A DNA stretch of 5,767 nt. Origin: Candidatus Hydrogenedentota bacterium (GTDB lineage Bacteria > UBA8481 > J006). A program made the translations under genes and the position numbers. The stretch is taken from positions 1 through 5,767 of the forward strand of contig RFFU01000080.1 of NCBI GenBank assembly GCA_003697085.1, given 5' to 3'. The notes beneath the pieces were generated by a model. That model was given only the letters and a program-made list of their open reading frames with translations, was not told where the DNA came from and made no database searches. Position 1 is the stretch's first letter. The number at the start of each line of letters is the position of its first letter. This document shows, piece after piece, positions 1-5,758 of the stretch.

Positions 1-177
1 ATCTTGACCGCTGTTTTTATTGTAAAGATCGAGGGCTTGGCCGGCGCTGGAAACCGTCTCGCCGCGGAGGACGATCTTATAGTAGCTGTTTTCCCAAACA
101 AGAGTGTCGGCCAATGTGCCTGCAAATGCGTTTGCGGGAGCGAAGAAAAGCACCGATAAAATAACCCACCAACGCAT
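1..177 (-). CDS. Exported protein of unknown function, N-terminal part only
   Basis: The first 59 codons of a gene that continues past the left edge. The translation opens with a textbook Sec signal peptide: MRWW, a hydrophobic core VILSVLFFAP, then ANAFA, giving an A-x-A type cleavage site after residue 19. The mature part begins GTLADTLVWENSYYKIVL. I recognise no family in the 40 mature residues seen, so the function is unknown; the product should be periplasmic, outer membrane or secreted. Start choice is uncertain. The ATG at 177 gives the cleanest signal peptide but has no good Shine-Dalgarno. An in-frame ATG at 282 has GGAG eight bases upstream (291-294) and would add 35 residues before the hydrophobic core; a TAA stop lies shortly upstream of it. 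The gene lies downstream of the adenylyltransferase gene on the same strand, across an AT-rich gap, and probably has its own promoter. Confidence 0.6.
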   Translation of the reverse strand, partial: MRWWVILSVLFFAPANAFAGTLADTLVWENSYYKIVLRGETVSSAGQALDLYNKNSGQD

Positions 178-302
178 TCGGCGGAAACCCCGGCATGCTC
201 CGAACAGGCCCGAAAAACTCCCGCGGAGGTCGGGAACGGAAGACACTGGGAATGAGGGGCAGTTTTGACGCGCTTCGTACATTCTCGAAACTCCGACCTG
301 AC

Positions 303-332
303 ATTATTATTCGAAAGTGAAGGCGATGAAAA
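303..332 (-). promoter_or_regulatory. Possible promoter for the left-edge exported-protein gene
   Basis: Read on the minus strand, TTTTCA (327-332) and AATAAT (303-308) stand 18 bases apart and match the sigma70 -35 and -10 hexamers at 4/6 and 5/6 positions. They lie in an AT-rich gap (about 300-360) in an otherwise GC-rich window. Transcription would start near 296, just before the GGAG that precedes the ATG at 282. A small palindrome, GTAAA-AA-TTTAC (345-356), sits upstream and could be an operator half or chance. Weak evidence from sequence match only. Confidence 0.25.
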
Positions 333-408
333 CCTTTTAATAAAGTAAAAATTTACACATAAAGATGGCGAAAGTGTTGCGTCCGGAGGAATGTGGGAGG
401 GGGGGTCT

Positions 409-1119
409 TCAAGAGGGGGCTCTACAAACAGGACAATCCGGGCGCGGCGTGATACGGTGCTCGCAAACCGTATCTTCAAGGAAATTTCGCGACCAGAAGC
501 GGTTAGCGAAACGCGGAGGTCTTCCCGAGAGGATCGCCAGCGCCTCCTCGGCCGCCAACAAACCGGCCAGCCCCGCCACGGGGCCGGCGATTCCGATGCG
601 GGAACAATCGGGAGCGTCGAGTCTTTCGGGAAATTCGAAGAGACATCGAAGGCAACCGGAGGCTGTGACGGTGAGAATCTGGGCCGTCCAGCCGGAAGCA
701 GACGTTTGAACGAAGGGAATTCTTCGAGAGACGACGGCATCGTGAAGAAGAAATTTCGATTCCGGGTCATCGACCGCCTCGATGACGACACCGTAATCTT
801 CGAGGAACGGTTCATCGCCGCGGATCGCCGTCGCATGGATGTCGATCTCGAGGTTTCGCGTTCCAGGGAAGCGGAGGAGGGCTTCGGCGGCCGCGGCCGC
901 CTTGTTTCGGCCGAGATCGTTTTCGGTGAAGAGAATCTGGCGGGGGAGGTTCGAGATTTCGACGTTGTCCGGATCGGCGATTCCCAACCGCGGCACACCG
1001 GCCTCGGCGAGGGAAATCAACGCCGGACATCCCAGTCCGCCGGCACCGATTACCAAAACGGCTTTGGCTATCCGAACCGCGAAATTTGATCTGTTCTCAT
1101 TTTCACATTTTTCCTGCAT
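409..1119 (-). CDS. ThiF/MoeB/HesA-family E1-like adenylyltransferase
   Basis: A 236-residue cytoplasmic enzyme of the ubiquitin-activating (E1) superfamily, which adenylates the C-terminal glycine of a small ubiquitin-like sulfur carrier such as ThiS or MoaD. Visible motifs: ATP-binding loop GAGGLG (25-30), acidic DPD (49-51), SNLPRQILF (56-64) with the conserved Arg60-Gln61, DLGRNKA (68-74) with Lys73, and DDPESKF (117-123), where Asp117 fits the Mg-ATP aspartate of MoeB. Two CxxC pairs, Cys156/Cys159 and Cys229/Cys232, fit the structural zinc site. DCSRIGIAGPVAGLAG (171-186) matches the family's sCaeaGvlgpv segment. The protein is slightly shorter than MoeB and lacks the usual N-terminal R-Y-x-R-Q helix before the Rossmann fold. 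The ATG at 1119 is the only usable in-frame start but has no Shine-Dalgarno. No ThiS, MoaD or other cofactor gene is nearby, so the substrate (thiamine, molybdopterin, cysteine or tRNA sulfur pathway) cannot be assigned. Confidence 0.9.
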   Translation of the reverse strand: MQEKCENENRSNFAVRIAKAVLVIGAGGLGCPALISLAEAGVPRLGIADPDNVEISNLPRQILFTENDLGRNKAAAAAEALLRFPGTRNLEIDIHATAIRGDEPFLEDYGVVIEAVDDPESKFLLHDAVVSRRIPFVQTSASGWTAQILTVTASGCLRCLFEFPERLDAPDCSRIGIAGPVAGLAGLLAAEEALAILSGRPPRFANRFWSRNFLEDTVCEHRITPRPDCPVCRAPS

Positions 1120-1156
1120 TGTAAGAAATCGTACTCAAAACAGGACAATCTTCACA

Positions 1157-1185
1157 TTGAAAAGAAGAGGTTAAGGAAATAAAAT
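1157..1185 (+). promoter_or_regulatory. Sigma70-type promoter for the pilin-like gene pair
   Basis: TTGAAA (1157-1162) and TAAAAT (1180-1185) are separated by exactly 17 bases; each matches its consensus hexamer at 5 of 6 positions. The stretch is AT-rich against a GC-rich background. Transcription would start near 1192, leaving a leader of about 90 bases before the ATG at 1283. This is the best promoter match I found by eye in the window. It probably serves both 1283-2143 and 2191-2811, since no terminator is visible in the 47-base gap between them. Confidence 0.6.
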
Positions 1186-1282
1186 AATGTTAATTGGACG
1201 GTCAGGGTCAAATGGGAAGCCGACTTTCAAATGTCGAATCCGGTCCGGAACGAAGGAGTGAAGAGGGGAGGAAGAGGAGGAG

Positions 1283-2143
1283 ATGATACTTCCGGGTAGA
1301 GAGAGAACGAGGCTTCCTCGGAAATATGCTCCCGGGCAGGCGCTCGTCGAGATGGGGATGGTGGCGGCGTTGATCGCGATTCTTGCGCTCGCTTCCGTCT
1401 ATCTTGTCTCCGACTGGCTTGCGGAAACCTTCAATCAACAGGCTCCGCAGGGAAATCAAACCCAACAATTCAACACGCGAATGACACAGGTGGCTGGGAA
1501 CGTCACGATCAATTCGACGTCGGTCTCCACAACGATCGAAGCAACGACCTCATCGAGTTCTTCGACGTCGAGTTCCACGACCTCGACAACGAGCATATCA
1601 TCGAGTTCCACGAGTTCCTCGAGTTCGAGTACAAGTTCCTCCTCGAGCACCTCGACGAGTACGAGCACGACAACAACGACAACCACGCCGACGACATCAT
1701 CGTCTTCTTCTTCCACTTCGACTTCAACGTCCACCTCGACGTCCACCTCGACTTCGACCTCCACCTCGACGAGCACCTCGACGAGTACGACATCTACCGT
1801 CGCGCCGTGCAATCCCGTGATCACGGATGTGACGACCACGAATTGTTCCTATCCCGACGGGGCGCGAATCAACATCAAGAAGGGAACCAGTCCAACATTT
1901 ACCGTTCTTGTCGCCGATGCCGGTTGCGTGACCAATGTGACGGTGGAGGATGCGGGAACCGGTTCCGGAATTTCTAGTTTCGATAACACCTCGGACGCGA
2001 CCGAGCCATACGAATTTGTCGTAAATCTGAATAACGCCGCCAACAAGAACGATAAGATGCGTATTCGCGTCTTCGAGGGCCCCACGGAGAGAGATAATTA
2101 TCTCGTCAAGATCAAGACGAAGAGTTCCGCTAGTTGTCCCTGA
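1283..2143 (+). CDS. Type IVb (Flp/TadE-like) prepilin-like protein with Ser/Thr stalk and C-terminal domain
   Basis: A 286-residue protein in three parts. Residues 1-18 form a basic leader ending in Gly18; QALVE follows, with Glu23 at +5, then a hydrophobic helix to about residue 43. This G/xxxxE arrangement fits cleavage by a TadV/CpaA-type prepilin peptidase and resembles Flp pilins, although Met replaces the usual Tyr at +6. Residues 88-172 are Ser or Thr except one Ile and one Pro, ending in twelve Thr-Ser dipeptides (145-168). Residues 176-286 form a compact-looking domain with Cys176, Cys188, Cys215 and Cys285 and an Ig-like flavour (alternating hydrophobics, TEPYEFVVNL). Flp pilins are usually only 50-80 residues, so this would be a stalked, capped version or a minor pilin/adhesin. 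The start is backed by purine-rich ribosome-binding sequence (GGAGG at 1267-1271, GAGG at 1274-1277). No Tad assembly genes are in the window. The pilin-type assignment rests on the N-terminus alone. Confidence 0.75.
   Translation: MILPGRERTRLPRKYAPGQALVEMGMVAALIAILALASVYLVSDWLAETFNQQAPQGNQTQQFNTRMTQVAGNVTINSTSVSTTIEATTSSSSSTSSSTTSTTSISSSSTSSSSSSTSSSSSTSTSTSTTTTTTTPTTSSSSSSTSTSTSTSTSTSTSTSTSTSTSTSTTSTVAPCNPVITDVTTTNCSYPDGARINIKKGTSPTFTVLVADAGCVTNVTVEDAGTGSGISSFDNTSDATEPYEFVVNLNNAANKNDKMRIRVFEGPTERDNYLVKIKTKSSASCP
1544..1798 (+). repeat. Low-complexity Ser/Thr-coding tract with 6-bp periodicity
   Basis: This in-frame tract codes for 85 residues, 83 of them Ser or Thr. Its last part (1715-1786) is twelve consecutive Thr-Ser hexamers, including a direct duplication of ACGTCCACCTCG. 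Earlier parts reuse blocks such as TCGAGTTCC. All six Ser codons and all four Thr codons appear, so the units are similar in protein but diverged in DNA. Length changes by whole 3- or 6-base units would alter stalk length without breaking the frame. On the minus strand the same DNA reads as Glu/Val/Asp repeats, which I take as a by-product. Confidence 0.85.
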
Positions 2144-2190
2144 ACGTGACGGCTTGAACATGTATCGGAGTTGACGGGTTCGGAAGAAGC

Positions 2191-2811
2191 GTGAAGCCGA
2201 AGAACGACCTTCCTCCGCTTCAGACCGCCGTGGCTTGTCTGGCGGTCTTTCTCTTCACCGTGGGCGTGATGTGGGTGATGAGTCGCGCGGCACGACCGAA
2301 CGCAACCGCGGTTGAGACAAAATTTCATCAGAGATTCGCTCGAATCAAAGGTTCGGCGGCGGGAAATATCCGGCGGCCTTCCCGCGCCTCGGCGGCCAAG
2401 ACTCGGCCGAAAGGGACCTCCGGACGCCGATGGGAGAAAGCGCGTAAGAGCTCCGAAAAGACGCCCGCTTCCGCCGCGGCCGCCGCCGCCGCCACCGTTC
2501 CGCGGACAACGATCTGTTCCCATCGGATCACGGAGGTGGAATTCACGCGAGGCGGTTCCGGAAGCGCCCAGTATATCTCGGCCCGTTACGAGGGGACGGG
2601 GGGCGAGCATTGGACGATCTTCTGGTCGGGGGCCGCTTCCGGCCGTGTCTCCGGAAACGGATCCTGGGGGCGGGCTACGACACAGAGAACATTGGGCACG
2701 AACAGTCGGGTGACTTTCGAGGTGATGACGTCCGGATGCAACGACACGAGGAAGGACTTTCTCTCGGCCACGTTGACGCCCGCGGATTGTCCCAAAACGA
2801 TCCGGCATTGA
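2191..2811 (+). CDS. Single-pass membrane protein with C-terminal domain resembling the neighbour's
   Basis: A 206-residue protein of no family I know. A short N-terminus with Lys2 and Lys4 precedes one membrane helix (about 12-31) followed by Arg32 and Arg35. A long Arg/Lys/Ser/Ala-rich linker (about 32-102) ends in seven alanines (95-101). The C-terminal domain (109-206) carries Cys109, Cys183 and Cys200 and looks beta-rich. It begins C-x3-ITEV and ends near DCP; the preceding gene's domain begins C-x3-ITDV and ends SCP, which suggests the two are paralogous. Translation probably starts at GTG 2191, with GGAAG four bases before it; an in-frame TGA at 2155 limits any extension. The gene follows the pilin-like gene by 47 bases and is probably cotranscribed. 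Overlapping frames on both strands are open here, but only this one gives an ordered anchor-linker-domain layout. The domain may face outward, as a minor fibre subunit or partner protein; that is inference. Confidence 0.65.
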   Translation: MKPKNDLPPLQTAVACLAVFLFTVGVMWVMSRAARPNATAVETKFHQRFARIKGSAAGNIRRPSRASAAKTRPKGTSGRRWEKARKSSEKTPASAAAAAAATVPRTTICSHRITEVEFTRGGSGSAQYISARYEGTGGEHWTIFWSGAASGRVSGNGSWGRATTQRTLGTNSRVTFEVMTSGCNDTRKDFLSATLTPADCPKTIRH

Positions 2812-2840
2812 AGCCGCGTGTGGTAGAATGGCGGTAGGTA

Positions 2841-2980
2841 ATGAAAGAGGAAAAGACGAGAGCCCGGAGAGGAAGAAGCCGAGGAATGCGGAAGGCGTCG
2901 AATTGTTGAGGACGAGGGGAGGACCGAGAAAGGGCTGATCGAGCGGTAAGGAGAAGAAGCGTCCGGCAAAGGAAAGATCC
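2841..2980 (+). other. Purine-rich untranslated leader before the PEBP lipoprotein gene
   Basis: About three quarters of these bases are A or G on the plus strand (107 of 140 by hand count), with several GGAG-like and GAAGAAG blocks. It lies between the stop of the membrane-protein gene and the lipoprotein gene. I see no clear promoter hexamers, hairpin or terminator, so the lipoprotein could be read through from upstream or have a promoter I cannot recognise. Confidence 0.4.
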
Positions 2981-3010
2981 GATGAGAAATCCCGGGCGGA
3001 AAGGACGGGA

Positions 3011-3016
3011 AGGAGG
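3011..3016 (+). promoter_or_regulatory. Ribosome binding site that decides the lipoprotein start
   Basis: AGGAGG, a full Shine-Dalgarno match, lies ten bases before the ATG at 3027. It favours 3027 over the in-frame ATG at 2982, which has only GGAAAG about six to eight bases upstream. Confidence 0.55.
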
Positions 3017-3026
3017 TTTCAGGAAG

Positions 3027-3653
3027 ATGAGAGTTTTGATGAACGGATCGGTGGGTTCCGTTGTGGTTCTGATGGTTGCGGCGGGGATGATGGCTTGCGG
3101 AGCGGGGTCGAGCGGAAAACCGTTTCGCTACACGCCTCTTCCGCGATCGCCGTTCCCGGAAGCGCCGAAGACGATCGAGATAACCTCGAGTGCTTTCGCC
3201 TACGGAGAGGAGATACCGAAGCGGTACACCTGCCAAGGCGTCGATATCTCCCCGCCGCTTTCGTGGGATTCCGTTCCCGAGAAGGCGGTGACGTTGATGC
3301 TGGTGGTGGAGGACCCGGACGCTCCGGATCCCGCGGCGCCGCGTATGACCTGGGATCACTGGATCGTGTATGACATTCCCGCCTCGGAAACGGGCCTGAT
3401 CGAGGCGGTATCGGAGGGAAAGGCGTTTCCGCCCGGCACCCAACTCGGGCTCAACAGCTGGAAGCGACATAACTGGGGCGGCCCGTGTCCTCCGCGGGGG
3501 CGCCATCGCTACCTCTTTCGAATCTTCGCCTTGGATACGCGGCTCGGGCCGTCGCCGTCTCGCCGCGGACCGACGAAGAAGCAACTCTACGCGCGAGCGA
3601 AGGGCCACGTTCTGGCTCAGGGGCTTCTCGTGGGGACCTACGCCAAGAAATAG
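3027..3653 (+). CDS. PEBP/YbhB-family (Raf kinase inhibitor-like) lipoprotein
   Basis: A 208-residue protein. The N-terminus is a lipoprotein signal peptide: hydrophobic core SVVVLMVAAG, then MMAC, so Cys24 would be lipidated; this lipobox is less typical than L-A-G-C. A Pro-rich linker leads to the phosphatidylethanolamine-binding-protein fold from about residue 50. Family hallmarks appear in order: RYTCQGVDISPPLSW (66-80), DPDAP (96-100), DHWIVYDIP (110-118), GGPCPPRGRHRYLF (151-164) and the closing helix KGHVLAQGLL (192-201). These form the conserved anion/ligand pocket of the PEBP fold. E. coli members are YbhB (cytoplasmic) and YbcL (exported), and the core here is of similar size. The bacterial role is poorly defined; ligand binding or protease inhibition at the membrane is possible. 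An in-frame ATG at 2982 would give 223 residues with a long basic N-region before the same core. The gene ends convergent with the acyl-CoA dehydrogenase, 272 bases away. Confidence 0.92.
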   Translation: MRVLMNGSVGSVVVLMVAAGMMACGAGSSGKPFRYTPLPRSPFPEAPKTIEITSSAFAYGEEIPKRYTCQGVDISPPLSWDSVPEKAVTLMLVVEDPDAPDPAAPRMTWDHWIVYDIPASETGLIEAVSEGKAFPPGTQLGLNSWKRHNWGGPCPPRGRHRYLFRIFALDTRLGPSPSRRGPTKKQLYARAKGHVLAQGLLVGTYAKK

Positions 3654-3689
3654 GAACGAGAAAGAAGTGCGGTTCTCCAACCTGGCGGC

Positions 3690-3706
3690 GCAGGCATCTT
3701 GCCTGC
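3690..3706. repeat. Short perfect palindrome, probable dispersed REP-like element
   Basis: GCAGGCA-TCT-TGCCTGC is a perfect 7-bp inverted repeat around a 3-base loop in the convergent gap between the lipoprotein and acyl-CoA dehydrogenase genes. The core CAGGCATCTTGCCTG is a motif I recall as recurring between genes in many environmental bacterial genomes, where its translation produces spurious AGKMPA or QASCLQ peptides; both occur here in shadow frames. It is not a standard intrinsic terminator, since it is followed by AAAAA in the plus direction and lacks a U-run after the stem in either direction. Confidence 0.55.
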
Positions 3707-3925
3707 AAAAACGGGTTCGTAGAAGACCACCTTTCGGCCGCCACGATCATATTCGGGGTATCGCCTGGGAGTGGACCGACACGATTCGGAAAAAGGTGTC
3801 CATTTTTCGCCGTGCACCCCTGGACGACCGGTCCTTGATAACAATGGAATCAATATTGGAACACTTTCTCTGAGGCCGAATTTCCGCATCTCGGAAAACC
3901 TACGTTCGATATCTCAATGGTCAAA

Positions 3926-5758
3926 CTACGGCAGAATGTCTTCTTCCAAAAACGGCGCTTTTCCGTCGAGCAGGTCCTGGGCGAAGGAGTATTCGAGCGT
4001 ATCGGAATTGTCCCGGGCGTCGGCGTAGGTCGCGGCGATTCTCCGGCGGGCGTCGCGACAAAAGATGTCCGCAAGTTGAATCGCTGCGGAACGCCGCTCC
4101 GGCGGTTCCGAAAGAGCCCGTCCGATCGTGGCCAACATCGCGAAGATCAACGTGCCGACATCGACGAAACGGAAGAGAACCCGCTGGCGCTTCTCCAACT
4201 TCGGACCGAAACGAACGAGCGAATAAAAGATACGCCGGGCCAACGCTCTCGATTCCGCCTCGGCATAAAGCGCGTGTTCGTAGAGCGGATCGGGGACGTC
4301 GGCGAGTTCGGGAAGAAGCGGCGGAATGAAGCGGGCCGGATACCAGAGAGCATAGTGGAATCCGGCTCTGATGAAGGACCGTAACTTTTGCCCCGAGGAA
4401 CTCCGCGGATTCGCCAACGCGCCCGCGGCTTTCATATGCGGGTCGAGGGCTTCGCGGGCGATGAAGAGATGCATGATCTCCGTCGAACCCTCGATGATTC
4501 GGTTGATTCTCAGATCGCGAACGATCCGCTCGACAGGCGGATCCTCCTCGCCGCGCCCGCGCAGAGAGCGCGAGGTCTCGTACCCGCGCCCGCCGCGAAT
4601 CTGCAACGCGGTGTCGGCCACCCAATAGGATTCTTCGGAGGCGAAGAGCTTCGCCATCGCCGCTTCGAGACGGATATCCGCCCCGCCTCGATCCGCCAAG
4701 ACCGACGTGTAATAGGTCACCGCGTCCATTGCGTAACACCGGGCGCTCATCTTCGCCAGCAGCCCCGCGATGGCGTCGTGCTTTCCGATCGGATATCCCC
4801 ACTGAACGCGTTTCTTCGACCACTCCCGCGCGTAAACCAGTGCCGTCCGCGCGGCCGCACCGCACGCAGCCGGCAGGGTCAATCTCCCCGTGTTGAGCGT
4901 GATGAGAGCCAGTTTCAGCCCCTTCCCGATCTCCCAAAGAATGTTTTCCCTCGGGACAAAGACCCTGTTGAAGCGGATCAAGCCGTTGGAGATGGCGCGG
5001 ATTCCCATAAATTCACAGCGATGCACCACCTCGAACCCTTCCCACGCCGTCTCCACGATGAAGGCGGTGATGCGAGGCCGCTTCCGCCCCTCTTCCTCCG
5101 GCCCCGCCATCCGCGCCATCACCACGATGATCTCCGCGTCCGGGCCGTTCGTGCACCAGAGTTTTTCTCCTTCGAGGATGTAGCCTTTTCCGTCCTCCGT
5201 GGGGGTCGCCGTCGTCTTCATCCGCGCCGGATCGCTCCCGACGCCGGGTTCGGTGAGCGCGAAGGCGCTGACGGCTCCTTTCGCCAGACGCGGAAGATAC
5301 TTCTTCTTCTGTTCCTCCGTGCCGAAGATCTTCAGCGGCTGCGGCACGCCGATGGATTGGTGAGCGGAGAGCCAGACGGCGGCGGAGGCGCACCGCGAGG
5401 CGACCAATCCGATCGCGCGGTTGTAATTGACTTGCGAAAGCCCTAATCCCCCGTATTCCTTCGGAATCTTCATTCCGAAACATCCCAGTTCCTTGAGGCC
5501 GGCGAGAACCTCCTCGGGCAACCGCCCCTCGATGTCGTTCTTCTCTCCGTCCACCTTCTCCTCGAGGAAGGCGGACAGTTCCGCCAGGAAGGCGTCTCCC
5601 TCCGCGCGGTCTTCCTTGGTCGGCACGGGAAAGGGGAGAATGAGGCTCAAGTCGAGATCACCTCCGAATATCCCGGCTCCAAAACTCGGATGCTTCCACT
5701 CCGCCTCTCTCGCTTCTTCCGCGACGTCCATCGCCTGTCTCGCCGCCTCGTCACTCAT
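3926..5758 (-). CDS. Acyl-CoA dehydrogenase (FadE-type, with C-terminal extension)
   Basis: A 610-residue flavoenzyme that would catalyse alpha,beta-dehydrogenation of acyl-CoA, the first step of beta-oxidation, passing electrons to an electron-transfer flavoprotein. Domains: N-terminal helical domain (about 50-165) with GCFGMKIPKEYGGLGL (92-107); middle beta domain starting FALTEPGVGSD (166-176) and LWCTNG (200-205), both at the FAD/substrate site; C-terminal helical domain (about 280-436) with QIRGGRGYET (386-395) and RINRIIEGSTEI (417-428). Glu423 in IIEG aligns with the catalytic base of medium-chain enzymes. Beyond about 440 is an extra helical region of roughly 170 residues, as in VLCAD/ACAD9-like and other large bacterial FadE proteins; this makes it longer than the usual 380-residue enzymes. 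About ten extra residues lie between GRGYET and PVER, which I recall from one large-FadE subgroup. No electron-transfer flavoprotein or thiolase is visible. The ATG at 5758 is nine bases from the edge with only GAGAG upstream; Met10 is an alternative. Chain-length preference cannot be read from sequence. Confidence 0.95.
   Translation of the reverse strand: MSDEAARQAMDVAEEAREAEWKHPSFGAGIFGGDLDLSLILPFPVPTKEDRAEGDAFLAELSAFLEEKVDGEKNDIEGRLPEEVLAGLKELGCFGMKIPKEYGGLGLSQVNYNRAIGLVASRCASAAVWLSAHQSIGVPQPLKIFGTEEQKKKYLPRLAKGAVSAFALTEPGVGSDPARMKTTATPTEDGKGYILEGEKLWCTNGPDAEIIVVMARMAGPEEEGRKRPRITAFIVETAWEGFEVVHRCEFMGIRAISNGLIRFNRVFVPRENILWEIGKGLKLALITLNTGRLTLPAACGAAARTALVYAREWSKKRVQWGYPIGKHDAIAGLLAKMSARCYAMDAVTYYTSVLADRGGADIRLEAAMAKLFASEESYWVADTALQIRGGRGYETSRSLRGRGEEDPPVERIVRDLRINRIIEGSTEIMHLFIAREALDPHMKAAGALANPRSSSGQKLRSFIRAGFHYALWYPARFIPPLLPELADVPDPLYEHALYAEAESRALARRIFYSLVRFGPKLEKRQRVLFRFVDVGTLIFAMLATIGRALSEPPERRSAAIQLADIFCRDARRRIAATYADARDNSDTLEYSFAQDLLDGKAPFLEEDILP

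Noticed and set aside
391-1089. Long open frame on the plus strand opposite the adenylyltransferase
   Set aside because: Arg/Glu/Gly-rich shadow translation; the minus strand carries complete family motifs over the same span.
1544-1798. On/off phase variation by slippage in the Ser/Thr tract
   Set aside because: The period is 6 bases and units differ at synonymous sites, so slippage would mainly change length in frame rather than switch the gene off.
1456-1839. Minus-strand open frame rich in Glu, Val and Asp repeats
   Set aside because: It is the complement of the Ser/Thr tract and has no flanking domain or ribosome site; composition follows from the repeat.
2098-2808. Minus-strand open frame opposite the membrane-protein gene
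   Set aside because: Arg/Gly/Pro-rich with no membrane helix, motif or plausible domain; typical of antisense frames in GC-rich DNA.
2828-2938. 36-codon ORF beginning MAVGNERGKDE in the purine-rich spacer
   Set aside because: No ribosome site before its ATG, and its Lys/Glu/Arg content simply reflects the purine-rich DNA.
2586-3680. 364-codon minus-strand open frame opposite the PEBP gene
   Set aside because: Arg/Ser/Pro/His-rich shadow; the plus strand encodes an unmistakable PEBP domain.
3638-3889. Small open frames on both strands in the convergent gap
   Set aside because: They span the palindrome and give the AGKMPA/QASCLQ peptides known as artefacts of that repeat; no domain is visible.
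3881-3897. Stem-loop TTTCCG-CATCT-CGGAAA downstream of the acyl-CoA dehydrogenase stop, considered as a terminator
   Set aside because: Only six pairs, half of them A-T, with no U-run after the stem in either direction.
4388-5446. 352-codon plus-strand open frame inside the acyl-CoA dehydrogenase
   Set aside because: Antisense shadow rich in Arg, Pro and His; the dehydrogenase frame is continuous and motif-complete.
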